Shown piece after piece: positions 7,547 through 15,758 of a stretch of 64,000 nt of DNA (positions within the stretch are counted from its first letter, which is position 1; every line of letters starts with the position of its first letter). This DNA comes from Xenorhabdus poinarii G6 (GTDB lineage Bacteria; Pseudomonadota; Gammaproteobacteria; Enterobacterales; Enterobacteriaceae), in contig NZ_FO704551.1 of assembly GCF_000968175.1 (NCBI RefSeq), positions 1,116,001-1,180,000 on the forward strand, given 5' to 3'. The notes under the pieces were generated by a model that made no database searches, was not told the DNA's origin, and saw only the letters and a program-made list of their open reading frames with translations. A program made the translations under genes and the position numbers.

Positions 7547-9535
7547 ATGGCAGCTATTACTAGCACGAAAATTTCACCACTGGCTAATAAATTAGAGGTG
7601 GGTCACAAAGTGACATTTTCAGTAAAATTAACATCGAATAAACCTATTGATAATAACAAGTATATAATAGTAGAAAATGGCTACATTCAAAATATAAAAT
7701 TTGATAACTTAAAAGTCCCACTTGTCTATAAAAATGAAAGTGGGATGTTTACCGCAACTGCCGAATTTGGTTTTACGGTGCTTGCTAAAATAGGAGGAGT
7801 AGGGTCGAATGTGAATAATGATGATTCTATTTCATTTGCAATCAATACTGATGCGAAATCGGATGCGACTGTATTTCCAAACATGCCACATACGTACAAT
7901 AGTAAAATTAAAGTTAATCCGGTAAGTAGCAATAAAATAGATATCACAATTAATAAAAATGCTGATTTAGTTATAGGTCAGAAAGTGAGTTTTTTTGTAG
8001 AATTAAACTCAGATAATCCTATTGTGCCAGCGGGTAATATAACCATAAAAAATATCAGTTCCAATATAAAGTTTGATCAAGATACGACTAAGCCTATTCC
8101 GCTTTATAGCCAAGTTGGTAATAAAGCATCTGCGCAGTTAAGTTTTACCGTACTTGATGGTGTGTTAGGTGGAACACCTGCACAAGATGGTGATGCTATT
8201 ACATTTGTAATCCATACTGATGCGTCGACGTCTGAAGGTCATTTTGGTTCTGTTCTATTCAATGGTACAGCAAACGAAATTGATGTGGATTCACTGGCAC
8301 TTTTTGTTGAGAATCCGTTTCTGCAAGTATTATCAGAAAGTGGTCAACAACATCCTACGGCAATATATACGTATTTAAAGAATAGAAATACACAGAAACC
8401 ATTGGTGGGGACACCTATATTTATTACATCACAAAAGCGTAATCAAATAGAAGAATTTAAATTTAAGGATGGCGATAGGAACAATCCTATAATGCTTGAA
8501 GAAGAAGGTAATACTAAAGGATTGATTATCGCTTCTAAAGAAGATGGTTTAGTAAGGTTCTATCTCTATCCTCAAACAGCACGGATAAGTATTGTTAATT
8601 TATGGAGCTATATTATAAGTTATACAGCAGATATTAAACGTGAAGCTAAGCAAGTAATCTATGCAGTGAACTATATTAAGCCTACTTTTTTTAATTCTAT
8701 AGGTATGCCTGATATTTCTGGCTATAGTACTGCTGGTATACGTGCAGATTCGATATTACCATATTTTATGGTATCCATTAGTGGCGATCCTAGAATATCA
8801 AAAGGTGATATGGTTTTATTTTTTGTTAATAAATTAAACTCTACGAAACCCCCTAAATTTACTGGCTATACGGAGTTGATTGGTGATCTTCAAACACAGT
8901 TAGATCGGTATAGTATGAAACTTCCTTATACGATTTTTGAACAGTTAGTACCGTCGGAATTTTCTTATGCTGTTGTTAAGCCGGATGAATTAGCTTTATA
9001 CTCTGAAACATTGCCAGTAACTTATTTAGGGGGAGCACCATATGTACCTGAACAAGAAGCTAAGAGAAGCTATGAGCTTTGCATAGTTCACCCCAGTACT
9101 GGTGTTGATCCTGATGTTTTTATACCAGCTGATAATAACATTGTTTATGACAATATTAAGAAGTATCCTAATAATAAGTATGATGGATTATTTATTGAAA
9201 TAGTACGTTTAAAATCTAACAATACTGATTCAAAATTAAATCCAGTTCCATTAAATATAAAAGATATTACTCTGAATATGTATATTAACTCAGATAATAA
9301 AAGTTTCACTAAATCTTATAATCAACAGATTGATTTGGCAGACATAAGTGGCCCTGGTAATAAAGACTCTATTTTCTTTCATATTCCATATGATGATATT
9401 GTTGGTGTTAAGTGGAGAGGGAATATTAGTTTTGATTATCAATTCTTTAAAGATGAGGTTATTCAATATAGTGTTGTTTGGAATGGATATATTGATACTG
9501 AATCACTTGGATCAAGTGGACGTGGCTTGTCGTAA
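7547..9535 (+). CDS. Large beta-rich protein with two tandem Ig-like repeats (cassette gene 1)
   Basis: I do not recognise the family of this 662-residue protein. ATG at 7547 follows CGAGGTGATAAA. An in-frame GTG 42 bases upstream lacks a ribosome site. Residues about 10-125 and 130-250 are two copies of one module, sharing L-x-x-G-x-K-V-x-F-x-V-x-L-x-S, a central A-x-x-x-F-x-V-L and a D-x-I-x-F-x-I-x-T-D-A end, which suggests Ig-like beta-sandwiches. Residues about 255-662 match the following gene, with shared landmarks PIFI, LPYxI, KYDGLFIEI, LNMYINS, FxIPY and a final WNGYI. There is no signal peptide, membrane segment or catalytic motif. Base composition is far more AT-rich than the backbone, which points to horizontal gain. 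A role as adhesin, structural or secreted effector-like protein is possible but untested. Confidence 0.75.
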   Translation: MAAITSTKISPLANKLEVGHKVTFSVKLTSNKPIDNNKYIIVENGYIQNIKFDNLKVPLVYKNESGMFTATAEFGFTVLAKIGGVGSNVNNDDSISFAINTDAKSDATVFPNMPHTYNSKIKVNPVSSNKIDITINKNADLVIGQKVSFFVELNSDNPIVPAGNITIKNISSNIKFDQDTTKPIPLYSQVGNKASAQLSFTVLDGVLGGTPAQDGDAITFVIHTDASTSEGHFGSVLFNGTANEIDVDSLALFVENPFLQVLSESGQQHPTAIYTYLKNRNTQKPLVGTPIFITSQKRNQIEEFKFKDGDRNNPIMLEEEGNTKGLIIASKEDGLVRFYLYPQTARISIVNLWSYIISYTADIKREAKQVIYAVNYIKPTFFNSIGMPDISGYSTAGIRADSILPYFMVSISGDPRISKGDMVLFFVNKLNSTKPPKFTGYTELIGDLQTQLDRYSMKLPYTIFEQLVPSEFSYAVVKPDELALYSETLPVTYLGGAPYVPEQEAKRSYELCIVHPSTGVDPDVFIPADNNIVYDNIKKYPNNKYDGLFIEIVRLKSNNTDSKLNPVPLNIKDITLNMYINSDNKSFTKSYNQQIDLADISGPGNKDSIFFHIPYDDIVGVKWRGNISFDYQFFKDEVIQYSVVWNGYIDTESLGSSGRGLS

Positions 9536-9621
9536 TAGAAAGAGAAAGCATGTGTGATTTAATTTCATAAGGTGGTAAAAATAGTATTTTTTTATAAATA
9601 ATAACTAAAAAAATAAAGTCA

Positions 9622-9648
9622 CTTACTCCTCATATCTCGAGGAGTAAG
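9622..9648. terminator. 10-bp perfect hairpin between cassette genes 1 and 2
   Basis: CTTACTCCTC (9622-9631) pairs fully with GAGGAGTAAG (9639-9648). There is no T-run right after it on the plus strand. On the minus strand CTTTATTTTTTT follows. It may act as an attenuator or a 3' end stabiliser of the gene 1 mRNA. Confidence 0.45.
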
Positions 9649-9780
9649 GGCGAATTTGGGTGTTAATTATATTTTTATTTTATATGTAATATCAAATGTT
9701 AAATTAACTTACTGTGGTAAGAAGATTTTTTCGATAGTATCGATAATTAAAAATATGAAGTTTATAAGAGGAATAAACAT

Positions 9781-11283
9781 ATGTCTAATATTATGACCTT
9801 TTCACTGCCAGAAACGGGAAATTTAATCATAGGGCAAGCTTTTTTATTTACAGTGACATTATCCTCTGATGAGGTTATAGATAGCAGTTCAACAATTTCA
9901 TTTTTTAATAATAAAAACATTTCTATACCAATTGGAGATATTTCCGTAAATTTGGAAAGTGACAATAAAAAAGCCACGGCAACAGTAACACTTATCGTAA
10001 ATAATTCGATAGCAGAAAATGAGGAGATTCATTTTAGTGTAAAAACATCATTGAGTGGTATTCAGCAAAAAAAATTGCAATATCTTGCAAAAGAAATTTA
10101 TCCTGAATCATTGAGGTTGATCGTTGATAATGCTTTTTTATCAGTACCAATACCATATGATCATTCTCAAATAGGTACTGTATCAACTAAAGTACATACC
10201 GTTATCAAAGATAAAGATGGTAATCCATTATCAGGAATTCCGATCTTTATAAAGAGTAGAGAATTTAATCAGCTAAAAGAAGTATACATTTATACTAATG
10301 ATGTAAGAAATAAAATAAATATTCAGAATCTTTCTCTTTATTCTGGTTTTTCTATAAATTCAGGTGATAAAGGCCAGGTGGAATTTTATATTTCTCCGAT
10401 TAAATCATTGTCATTGGTTATCGACTTGTCTTCAATTATAAGGATTCCATCCGATTTTGCTGTTTCTCATAGTACTGTTTTCATTATTTTTGATGATAAT
10501 AAATATAATCGACAAGGACCTGAAGTAGTTACTGCTATTGATGGTGATTTAACATCGAAAGGAGAAAGTAAATTTTGGCTAGATACAGCACCATGTACTG
10601 CTTATGATGTTGATGATTTTTTATTATTCAATGTTAATGGTGAATACAAGTATTACGTCAGAGGATTTGATGTAATTGAAGACAATCAATGCTTAATTAA
10701 ATTACCTTATTTTATTCTTGAGAAAAATAAATTATCAAATCTTTCTTATATTGTAATGAAAGGAAGTGGAAATGTTATAGTTAAATCCTATCCTGTGGAT
10801 GTTACTTACAGAGGAAGGACAAATAAACCATGGACAGATGTTGATAGAATATATGAACCCTGTAAGGTTTATACTAGCTTTAATGATGTTATAGAGCAGG
10901 ATGGTGGTATAAACAATCAAAAAATATCTAACCATGCAAAAAACCCAGATGATGCTGGCTTGTTTGTTACAATAACAGGAACTAATGATAATAGTGATAA
11001 TACTAAAGTAAAACTCGGATCAAAAGTTACTTTAAATTTATATATTAATTCTAGAAACAACACAGTCACACAACCTTTTAATGGTATAATGCCATATCAT
11101 CCAGATAATAAAGATGGAAAAACAGCGGTATTGAAATTTAATATACCTTATAAATTATTAAATGGTCATTTTGCATTTCCTTTCCATGACGGGATGATAT
11201 ATTTTGATTATCAGGTTGGTGATGATAATGATAGGTGGGTAACGTATGGTGGTATTTGGTCTGGTCATATCGTTACAGATTAG
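9781..11283 (+). CDS. Paralogue of cassette gene 1 with a single Ig-like repeat (cassette gene 2)
   Basis: A 500-residue protein of unrecognised family, ATG at 9781 after AAGAGGAATAAAC. Residues about 8-105 form one copy of the Ig-like module seen twice in gene 1 (GQAFLFTVTLSSDEVI, ATATVTLIV, EEIHFSVKT). The rest aligns with gene 1: IPIFIKSREFNQLKE, IKLPYFILEKNKLSNLSYIV, YEPCKVY, DDAGLFVTI, VTLNLYINSRNNTVTQ, LKFNIPY, MIYFDYQ, GGIWSGHI. The two genes therefore arose by duplication, followed by gain or loss of one N-terminal repeat. No signal peptide or membrane segment is seen. The same strong AT bias as its neighbours is present. Function unknown. Confidence 0.75.
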   Translation: MSNIMTFSLPETGNLIIGQAFLFTVTLSSDEVIDSSSTISFFNNKNISIPIGDISVNLESDNKKATATVTLIVNNSIAENEEIHFSVKTSLSGIQQKKLQYLAKEIYPESLRLIVDNAFLSVPIPYDHSQIGTVSTKVHTVIKDKDGNPLSGIPIFIKSREFNQLKEVYIYTNDVRNKINIQNLSLYSGFSINSGDKGQVEFYISPIKSLSLVIDLSSIIRIPSDFAVSHSTVFIIFDDNKYNRQGPEVVTAIDGDLTSKGESKFWLDTAPCTAYDVDDFLLFNVNGEYKYYVRGFDVIEDNQCLIKLPYFILEKNKLSNLSYIVMKGSGNVIVKSYPVDVTYRGRTNKPWTDVDRIYEPCKVYTSFNDVIEQDGGINNQKISNHAKNPDDAGLFVTITGTNDNSDNTKVKLGSKVTLNLYINSRNNTVTQPFNGIMPYHPDNKDGKTAVLKFNIPYKLLNGHFAFPFHDGMIYFDYQVGDDNDRWVTYGGIWSGHIVTD

Positions 11284-11349
11284 AATCAATTCACTAGGCA
11301 TGTATTTATTATTTAAATAACATTAAAAGTATGTTTGAAATGGTGATGT

Positions 11350-12726
11350 ATGAATATAAAAAATAATATCGTTTTATCTAAGCCTGAATTCCCTCAAGGT
11401 GGTTCGAATAACGTCATTAATATCCTTGAGGTTAAAGCAATGAAAATTAAATATTTAGTAATGAAAGTGAATAAATATGATGGAGTTGAGCTATTAGATA
11501 GTATAGATGGTGAGCTTTATCTAAAGAATAATTCAAAGATTAAAATAAAAAGCATTACTTATTGTATAACGCCAGATGTTTTGGATAACGACTATGATTA
11601 TTATTCTGTGATTTTTAATGTAAGTGATTTTCATACATATGGATTATACGAAGCAGTATATACAGTGACAAGTTCAAATAATAACAAACATACTTCACCA
11701 ATTTCAGATGTTAATATTATAGAGGATGCTTCTATGAATACTTCAGATAATGAAATAACGTTTACTGATATTAAAAATCGCAAATTATATTTAAGTAGTA
11801 TTTATCGTGAAAGAGGAATACGGGTTCGTGTAAACTTTAAAGGTTTTACGGCTGGGAATACTATCACTATTACATTAAAGATTTTAGATGAAGAAAATAG
11901 CCCAATAAATACTTTGAAATCTGATAAAATATTGCTCCAGGATCAGGTGAATCAAGGCTATGCTGATTATACAATAAGCACAGATGGGAGTGGGATGAAT
12001 TTTGTAGAGGCTAAATCTATTTTGGCTAGTTTTTATAGTGCTGATGTTAATATAACATCCTCTTTATCTCAAATTTCTATTTATAACGATTTAGATAATG
12101 TTAATGTCAAAGTACAATTGACTCAAAATATTGGTACTAGTAGTGATTCTCCTGATATAAAACCGTTTTTAACAGCTGTAGTGTATGCAGGATTAAATAG
12201 CAATACAATTATTGCCCAAGTATCCAATGCTTACTTTAGTGATGGTTCTAATAGAACCTCATTGGGGAAAATAAATAACAATGGAGTGGGGTATCTGAAT
12301 ATTTATAGTAAAGATTTTGCTAAAAATAGTGTTCTAACTCTTAACTATCTAGATCCTGTTAATGCTTATAAAATTGATTTGAATTTTTCTGGCTGGTTAT
12401 TATCCTCAAATGAAGAGATTAAATATACTTATAGCTCTTATGGTGTTGCAGATGGAACGTGCCAATGTTTCCTTTTTATTGAACCGCTAATAAATGGAAT
12501 TGAGGCCATTAATGTGAAATTTGATGCACCAGATATAATGATTGATGATGTCGTTAAGAATTTTATATCAATAAATAATCCTGTTGCTAATAAATCTTTA
12601 AGTTATAAATTAACTTCAAATAAAGCATTTAGGTCTAATTTTTCTATTAATGCCAGTGGTAATGGTATTTCGATGGAACAAATTAATAATACTATCGTTT
12701 TTGTCGATCCGCTAACATTTGAGTAA
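11350..12726 (+). CDS. Ig-like multi-domain protein of unknown function (cassette gene 3)
   Basis: A 458-residue protein I cannot assign to a named family. It reads as repeated beta-sandwich units. Around residues 125-245 the pattern is RVNFKGFTAGNTITITLKI, then QVNQGYADYTIS and NFVEAKSILASFYSAD, close to Ig-like domains in bacterial surface proteins (hydrophobic-G-x-x-x-G-D-T-I-T-L). Similar spacing recurs at about 285-395 (YLDPVNAYKIDLNFSGW, YSSYGVADGTCQCF). There is no signal peptide and only two cysteines, both in that last stretch. It lies 67 bases after gene 2 and 6 bases before gene 4, so it is probably co-transcribed with gene 4. AT-rich. Confidence 0.65.
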   Translation: MNIKNNIVLSKPEFPQGGSNNVINILEVKAMKIKYLVMKVNKYDGVELLDSIDGELYLKNNSKIKIKSITYCITPDVLDNDYDYYSVIFNVSDFHTYGLYEAVYTVTSSNNNKHTSPISDVNIIEDASMNTSDNEITFTDIKNRKLYLSSIYRERGIRVRVNFKGFTAGNTITITLKILDEENSPINTLKSDKILLQDQVNQGYADYTISTDGSGMNFVEAKSILASFYSADVNITSSLSQISIYNDLDNVNVKVQLTQNIGTSSDSPDIKPFLTAVVYAGLNSNTIIAQVSNAYFSDGSNRTSLGKINNNGVGYLNIYSKDFAKNSVLTLNYLDPVNAYKIDLNFSGWLLSSNEEIKYTYSSYGVADGTCQCFLFIEPLINGIEAINVKFDAPDIMIDDVVKNFISINNPVANKSLSYKLTSNKAFRSNFSINASGNGISMEQINNTIVFVDPLTFE

Positions 12727-12732
12727 AATAAT

Positions 12733-14304
12733 ATGGCTATTTCAATAAAATTGACTCCATCATATGAAGTATTTCAAGATAGATCGGCGGTTAATATTCA
12801 TATATTAGCTTATAAATATTTGGAGTCATTACCTGGATTAGAGGTTGTTTTTGAATGTTCAGCCGGTAGCTTTGTTGTTAATGGTGAAGATACAGGTAAA
12901 AAAAGACTTTCTGGCAAGACTGACGGCACTGGAGAAACTTCTGTCTTGATTGTTGCTCCAATTACAGGTGGAAATGGTCAGATGACTGTTTCCCTTAGAG
13001 AGAATAATAAGCAGATTGGCATCTTACCTTACCATCTAATAACAGCAGACTATCAGCTTAACTTTAATGTTACTGGTGACTATGCAATGGCAGATGGTAA
13101 GCACAGTAATAAAGTTAATGCGATTTTGACAGGAATGGGAACCGGGCTTGATCTCAAAAACCGCCAGTTGGATTTAACTGTGACAGGCTCTGCTTCTTTT
13201 GAGCAAAATAAGGTAATCCAGACCACTTCTATCAATACTGATCCGTTAGGTAATGTGAGTTTTGAACTTTATGACGCAAATAATAGTGGTGAGACTGTCA
13301 CCCTAGCAGGCCAATTGAGTGGTAATAAAATATCTCATAATACGGAACAAATTCATTTCCAGCCTAACCTGGATTGTGATGCCCATCCCCCTAGTGACGA
13401 AATCTATATTAGAACAATTTTTACTTATTCTATTAATAATAATCAATACCTTTTACGCCAGCGCCAATGCGATCATTTGGTCACTGTATATAAATTGCTT
13501 GCTGGCGGGAAACAGGGAGAGCAAACTTCGATCGGGCAAAAGTGGGTGAATTATTATGATTTAATGTTCCCATTTGTTATTGAGAATGAGCAATATGTTT
13601 TTGGTTTAGCCAAGGACTTTATTAATGCACCACAAAATACAGATAAATCATTTTGGATGATTGCAAAGTTGGATGAAAACGGACAGAAAGAAATAATAGA
13701 TAGTGGATATTTTGATGTTAGTTATGATGTTGGGTTTGCATATAATATTGGAGGTAGGCAGTTTATCTTACTTCATGGCAAAGGGAATGGATGGCCTGTT
13801 ATATGTTACGAAATTCTTACGAGAGGAAAAATGAATCGTAAACCGATATATCAACAAAACTGGGATAATTTTTACGGAGCTATATTCTTTTTTTCGATGG
13901 AAGGTAAGCAATATATATATCGTCACACAGAGGCTACTAAAAATATTTATACATTTGAGTTTAACAAAGATGGAACCATAGGGAATATTGCATATTCTGA
14001 TACATGGGCATATTATTACTACCCTCAGTTCTCATATTTTATTAAAGGAAAGTATTATTACACTGGTCAGAGATTCTATGATAATTATTGGTTTATTTCT
14101 TACATATATAGTAAGGGTGTTCCTGAACATGTTAACGAACACACAGCTCCATGGGATACGAGTTATCAATATTTAATTCCATTTTCCATTGGTGAAAGTC
14201 AATATTTTTTGAGGCAAAACCAAAGTAAAGATCATTGGTATATTACAGAGACTCTTGCTGATACTAAAATGGGAGAGGATAGGGATTCTAGTACTAATCA
14301 CTAA
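12733..14304 (+). CDS. Ig-like N-terminus plus six propeller-like repeats (cassette gene 4)
   Basis: A 523-residue protein, ATG six bases after the gene 3 stop. Residues 1-110 and 110-215 resemble invasin-type (Big_1-like) Ig domains: VFECSAGSF, KTDGTGETSVLI, then SINTDPLGNVSFELYD. From about residue 225 to the end, six units of roughly 45-58 residues recur, each opening with an aromatic-rich strand such as FxYSINNNQYLLR, PFVIENEQYVFG, AYNIGGRQFILL, FFSMEGKQYIYR, SYFIKGKYYYTG and PFSIGESQYFLR, and most closing with W-x-x-x-Y/F. This suggests a six-bladed beta-propeller or a solenoid binding surface. No secretion signal is visible. A ligand-binding (for example glycan or host-surface) role is an inference from architecture only. 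Confidence 0.7.
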   Translation: MAISIKLTPSYEVFQDRSAVNIHILAYKYLESLPGLEVVFECSAGSFVVNGEDTGKKRLSGKTDGTGETSVLIVAPITGGNGQMTVSLRENNKQIGILPYHLITADYQLNFNVTGDYAMADGKHSNKVNAILTGMGTGLDLKNRQLDLTVTGSASFEQNKVIQTTSINTDPLGNVSFELYDANNSGETVTLAGQLSGNKISHNTEQIHFQPNLDCDAHPPSDEIYIRTIFTYSINNNQYLLRQRQCDHLVTVYKLLAGGKQGEQTSIGQKWVNYYDLMFPFVIENEQYVFGLAKDFINAPQNTDKSFWMIAKLDENGQKEIIDSGYFDVSYDVGFAYNIGGRQFILLHGKGNGWPVICYEILTRGKMNRKPIYQQNWDNFYGAIFFFSMEGKQYIYRHTEATKNIYTFEFNKDGTIGNIAYSDTWAYYYYPQFSYFIKGKYYYTGQRFYDNYWFISYIYSKGVPEHVNEHTAPWDTSYQYLIPFSIGESQYFLRQNQSKDHWYITETLADTKMGEDRDSSTNH

Positions 14305-14441
14305 GTTTTATTAATATAATTTGAGAGCATAAAATCTATGGTCTCCTTAGTTCATATCATTAATACTCAGTCTTCGCAAAACCAGGATGGGTAACTGTCT
14401 AAATTAACGATACTGTCCCTGCTCAGGCAGGGAAATTACCA
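14305..14441. other. Short non-coding stretch after the cassette
   Basis: There is no gene here. A small hairpin, CCCTGC-TCAG-GCAGGG, is at about 14417-14432, next to the IS110 remnant, and may belong to the element end. Nothing else is recognisable. Confidence 0.4.
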
Positions 14442-14540
14442 TTATCGCGCGAACACGGTTTGTCGTGTTGTGATGGCTCAGGCTATCCGGGCCAATTTGT
14501 TCGCCAGCGCACAAGCCACCACGCAGGAATGTTTTCTTAC
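14442..14540 (-). pseudogene. IS110-family transposase C-terminal remnant
   Basis: On the minus strand the reading RKHSCVVACALANKLARIA, an in-frame TGA where Trp is expected, then AITTRQTVFAR and a stop, matches the conserved end (VxALANKxARIAWAxLxRG) of IS110/IS1111-type transposases. The rest of the element is gone. It lies directly between the AT-rich cassette and tRNA-Arg, and so marks the island edge. Confidence 0.6.
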
Positions 14541-14671
14541 CAGCTATGTCCTGATCCAGTCGGCCGACGATTTAGAAAGGCATCACTAGACTTCGATAGA
14601 AGAGAGAAGTGCTTTATATATTGATTTTACTAGGATTTGTTGGCTGCAGGAGACGTTGATAGCGGTTTGTT

Positions 14672-14746
14672 TGGCGCCCCCTGCAGGAATCGAACCTACA
14701 ATTAGCCCTTAGGAGGGGCTCGTTATATCCATTTAACTAAGAGGGC
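14672..14746 (-). tRNA. argW: tRNA-Arg (anticodon CCT), argW type
   Basis: A 75-nt cloverleaf GCCCTCTTAGTTAAATGGAT... with anticodon loop CTCCTAA and encoded CCA, almost identical to E. coli argW. In E. coli and relatives the argW 3' end is a prophage and island attachment site. Here its 3' end faces the foreign cassette. No second copy of the tRNA 3' end was found by eye at the other side. Confidence 0.96.
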
Positions 14747-14938
14747 AATGAAAAACGAGAGACAGTATATCTGTTTTTCTTGCCAGATATAAGAGACGAC
14801 GAACTGTTTGCCTATATAATCACCGCTTTTTTGGATTACCCTTAATGATAAATTGGCAGTATATTTAACATACTTGGGAGTATTAACCAGTTTACAGTGT
14901 GATGGTTGATGTGGAAAAGTCATTATATGGAGAACTAT

Positions 14939-15691
14939 ATGAAGTATCGTCTGAGCGGGGTAGCTCTCACCGCAGTCTTACTTATAGGGTGTGCCAATTC
15001 ATCGAACACGATGGAACAGAGACGCACCGATCCACTGGAAGGGTTTAACCGTGCGATGTTCAGCTTGAATTATGATGTTCTCGATCCTTATTTTTTGCGG
15101 CCGGTTGCTGTTGCCTGGCGTAATTATATACCGATGCCCGCGCGAAATGGCATTAGCAATTTTATGAGTAATCTGGGGGAACCCGCCAGCATGGTTAACA
15201 GTTTCTTGCGTGGTGATGTTCATGAAGGCGCAAAACATTTTAACCGTTTCTTTTTAAATACACTCTTAGGAATGGGTGGATTAATTGATGTTGCTTCTAT
15301 GGCGAATCCTAAACTGGCAAAAGAAGACCCGATGCGTTTTGGCAGTACGTTAGGGTACTATAATGTCGGTTATGGCCCATATGTTGTTTTACCCGGTTAC
15401 GGCAGTTTCACGCTGCGTGATGAGGGGGGAAATTTTGCCGATATGACTTATCCGGTGCTGAGTTATCTCACGGGGTGGATGTCGGTAGGTAAATGGGTGG
15501 TAGAAGGCATCGAAACCCGCGCGCGTTTACTGGATTCTGATGGTCTATTGAAGAATTCCTCCGATCCTTATTTGATGATGCGTGATGCTTACTTCCAACG
15601 TCACGATTTTATGGCTAATGGCGGTAAGCTGGAACCAGAAAAAAATCCGAATGCCGCAAGTATTCAAGATGAATTAGATTCTATAGATTAG
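14939..15691 (+). CDS. mlaA: Outer-membrane lipoprotein MlaA (VacJ)
   Basis: MlaA sits in the outer membrane with OmpC/OmpF and removes misplaced phospholipids from the outer leaflet, handing them to MlaC. The 250-residue protein begins MKYRLSGVALTAVLLIGCAN, with a lipobox whose Cys18 would be lipidated. The DPLEGFNRAMFSLNYDVLDPY block and the RDEGGNFADMTYP region are family hallmarks. A TTG start 33 bases upstream is in frame, but GGAG lies six bases before the ATG at 14939. As in E. coli it neighbours fadL, convergently. Confidence 0.95.
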   Translation: MKYRLSGVALTAVLLIGCANSSNTMEQRRTDPLEGFNRAMFSLNYDVLDPYFLRPVAVAWRNYIPMPARNGISNFMSNLGEPASMVNSFLRGDVHEGAKHFNRFFLNTLLGMGGLIDVASMANPKLAKEDPMRFGSTLGYYNVGYGPYVVLPGYGSFTLRDEGGNFADMTYPVLSYLTGWMSVGKWVVEGIETRARLLDSDGLLKNSSDPYLMMRDAYFQRHDFMANGGKLEPEKNPNAASIQDELDSID

Positions 15692-15708
15692 TCAGGTATG
15701 CGAGAGCC

Positions 15709-15736
15709 AAAAAGGATAGCATTCGCTATCCTTTTT
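15709..15736. terminator. Bidirectional terminator between mlaA and fadL
   Basis: A 12-bp perfect stem, AAAAAGGATAGC with GCTATCCTTTTT, closes an ATTC loop. It is flanked by A and T runs, so it serves both convergent genes. Confidence 0.9.
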
Positions 15737-15758
15737 TAGCGCAATTTATGAGATGAGG

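Noticed and set aside
14643..14690. Duplicate attachment core next to tRNA-Arg
   Set aside because: CTGCAGGA occurs just outside the tRNA as well as within its 3' end, but eight bases are too few to call an att repeat.
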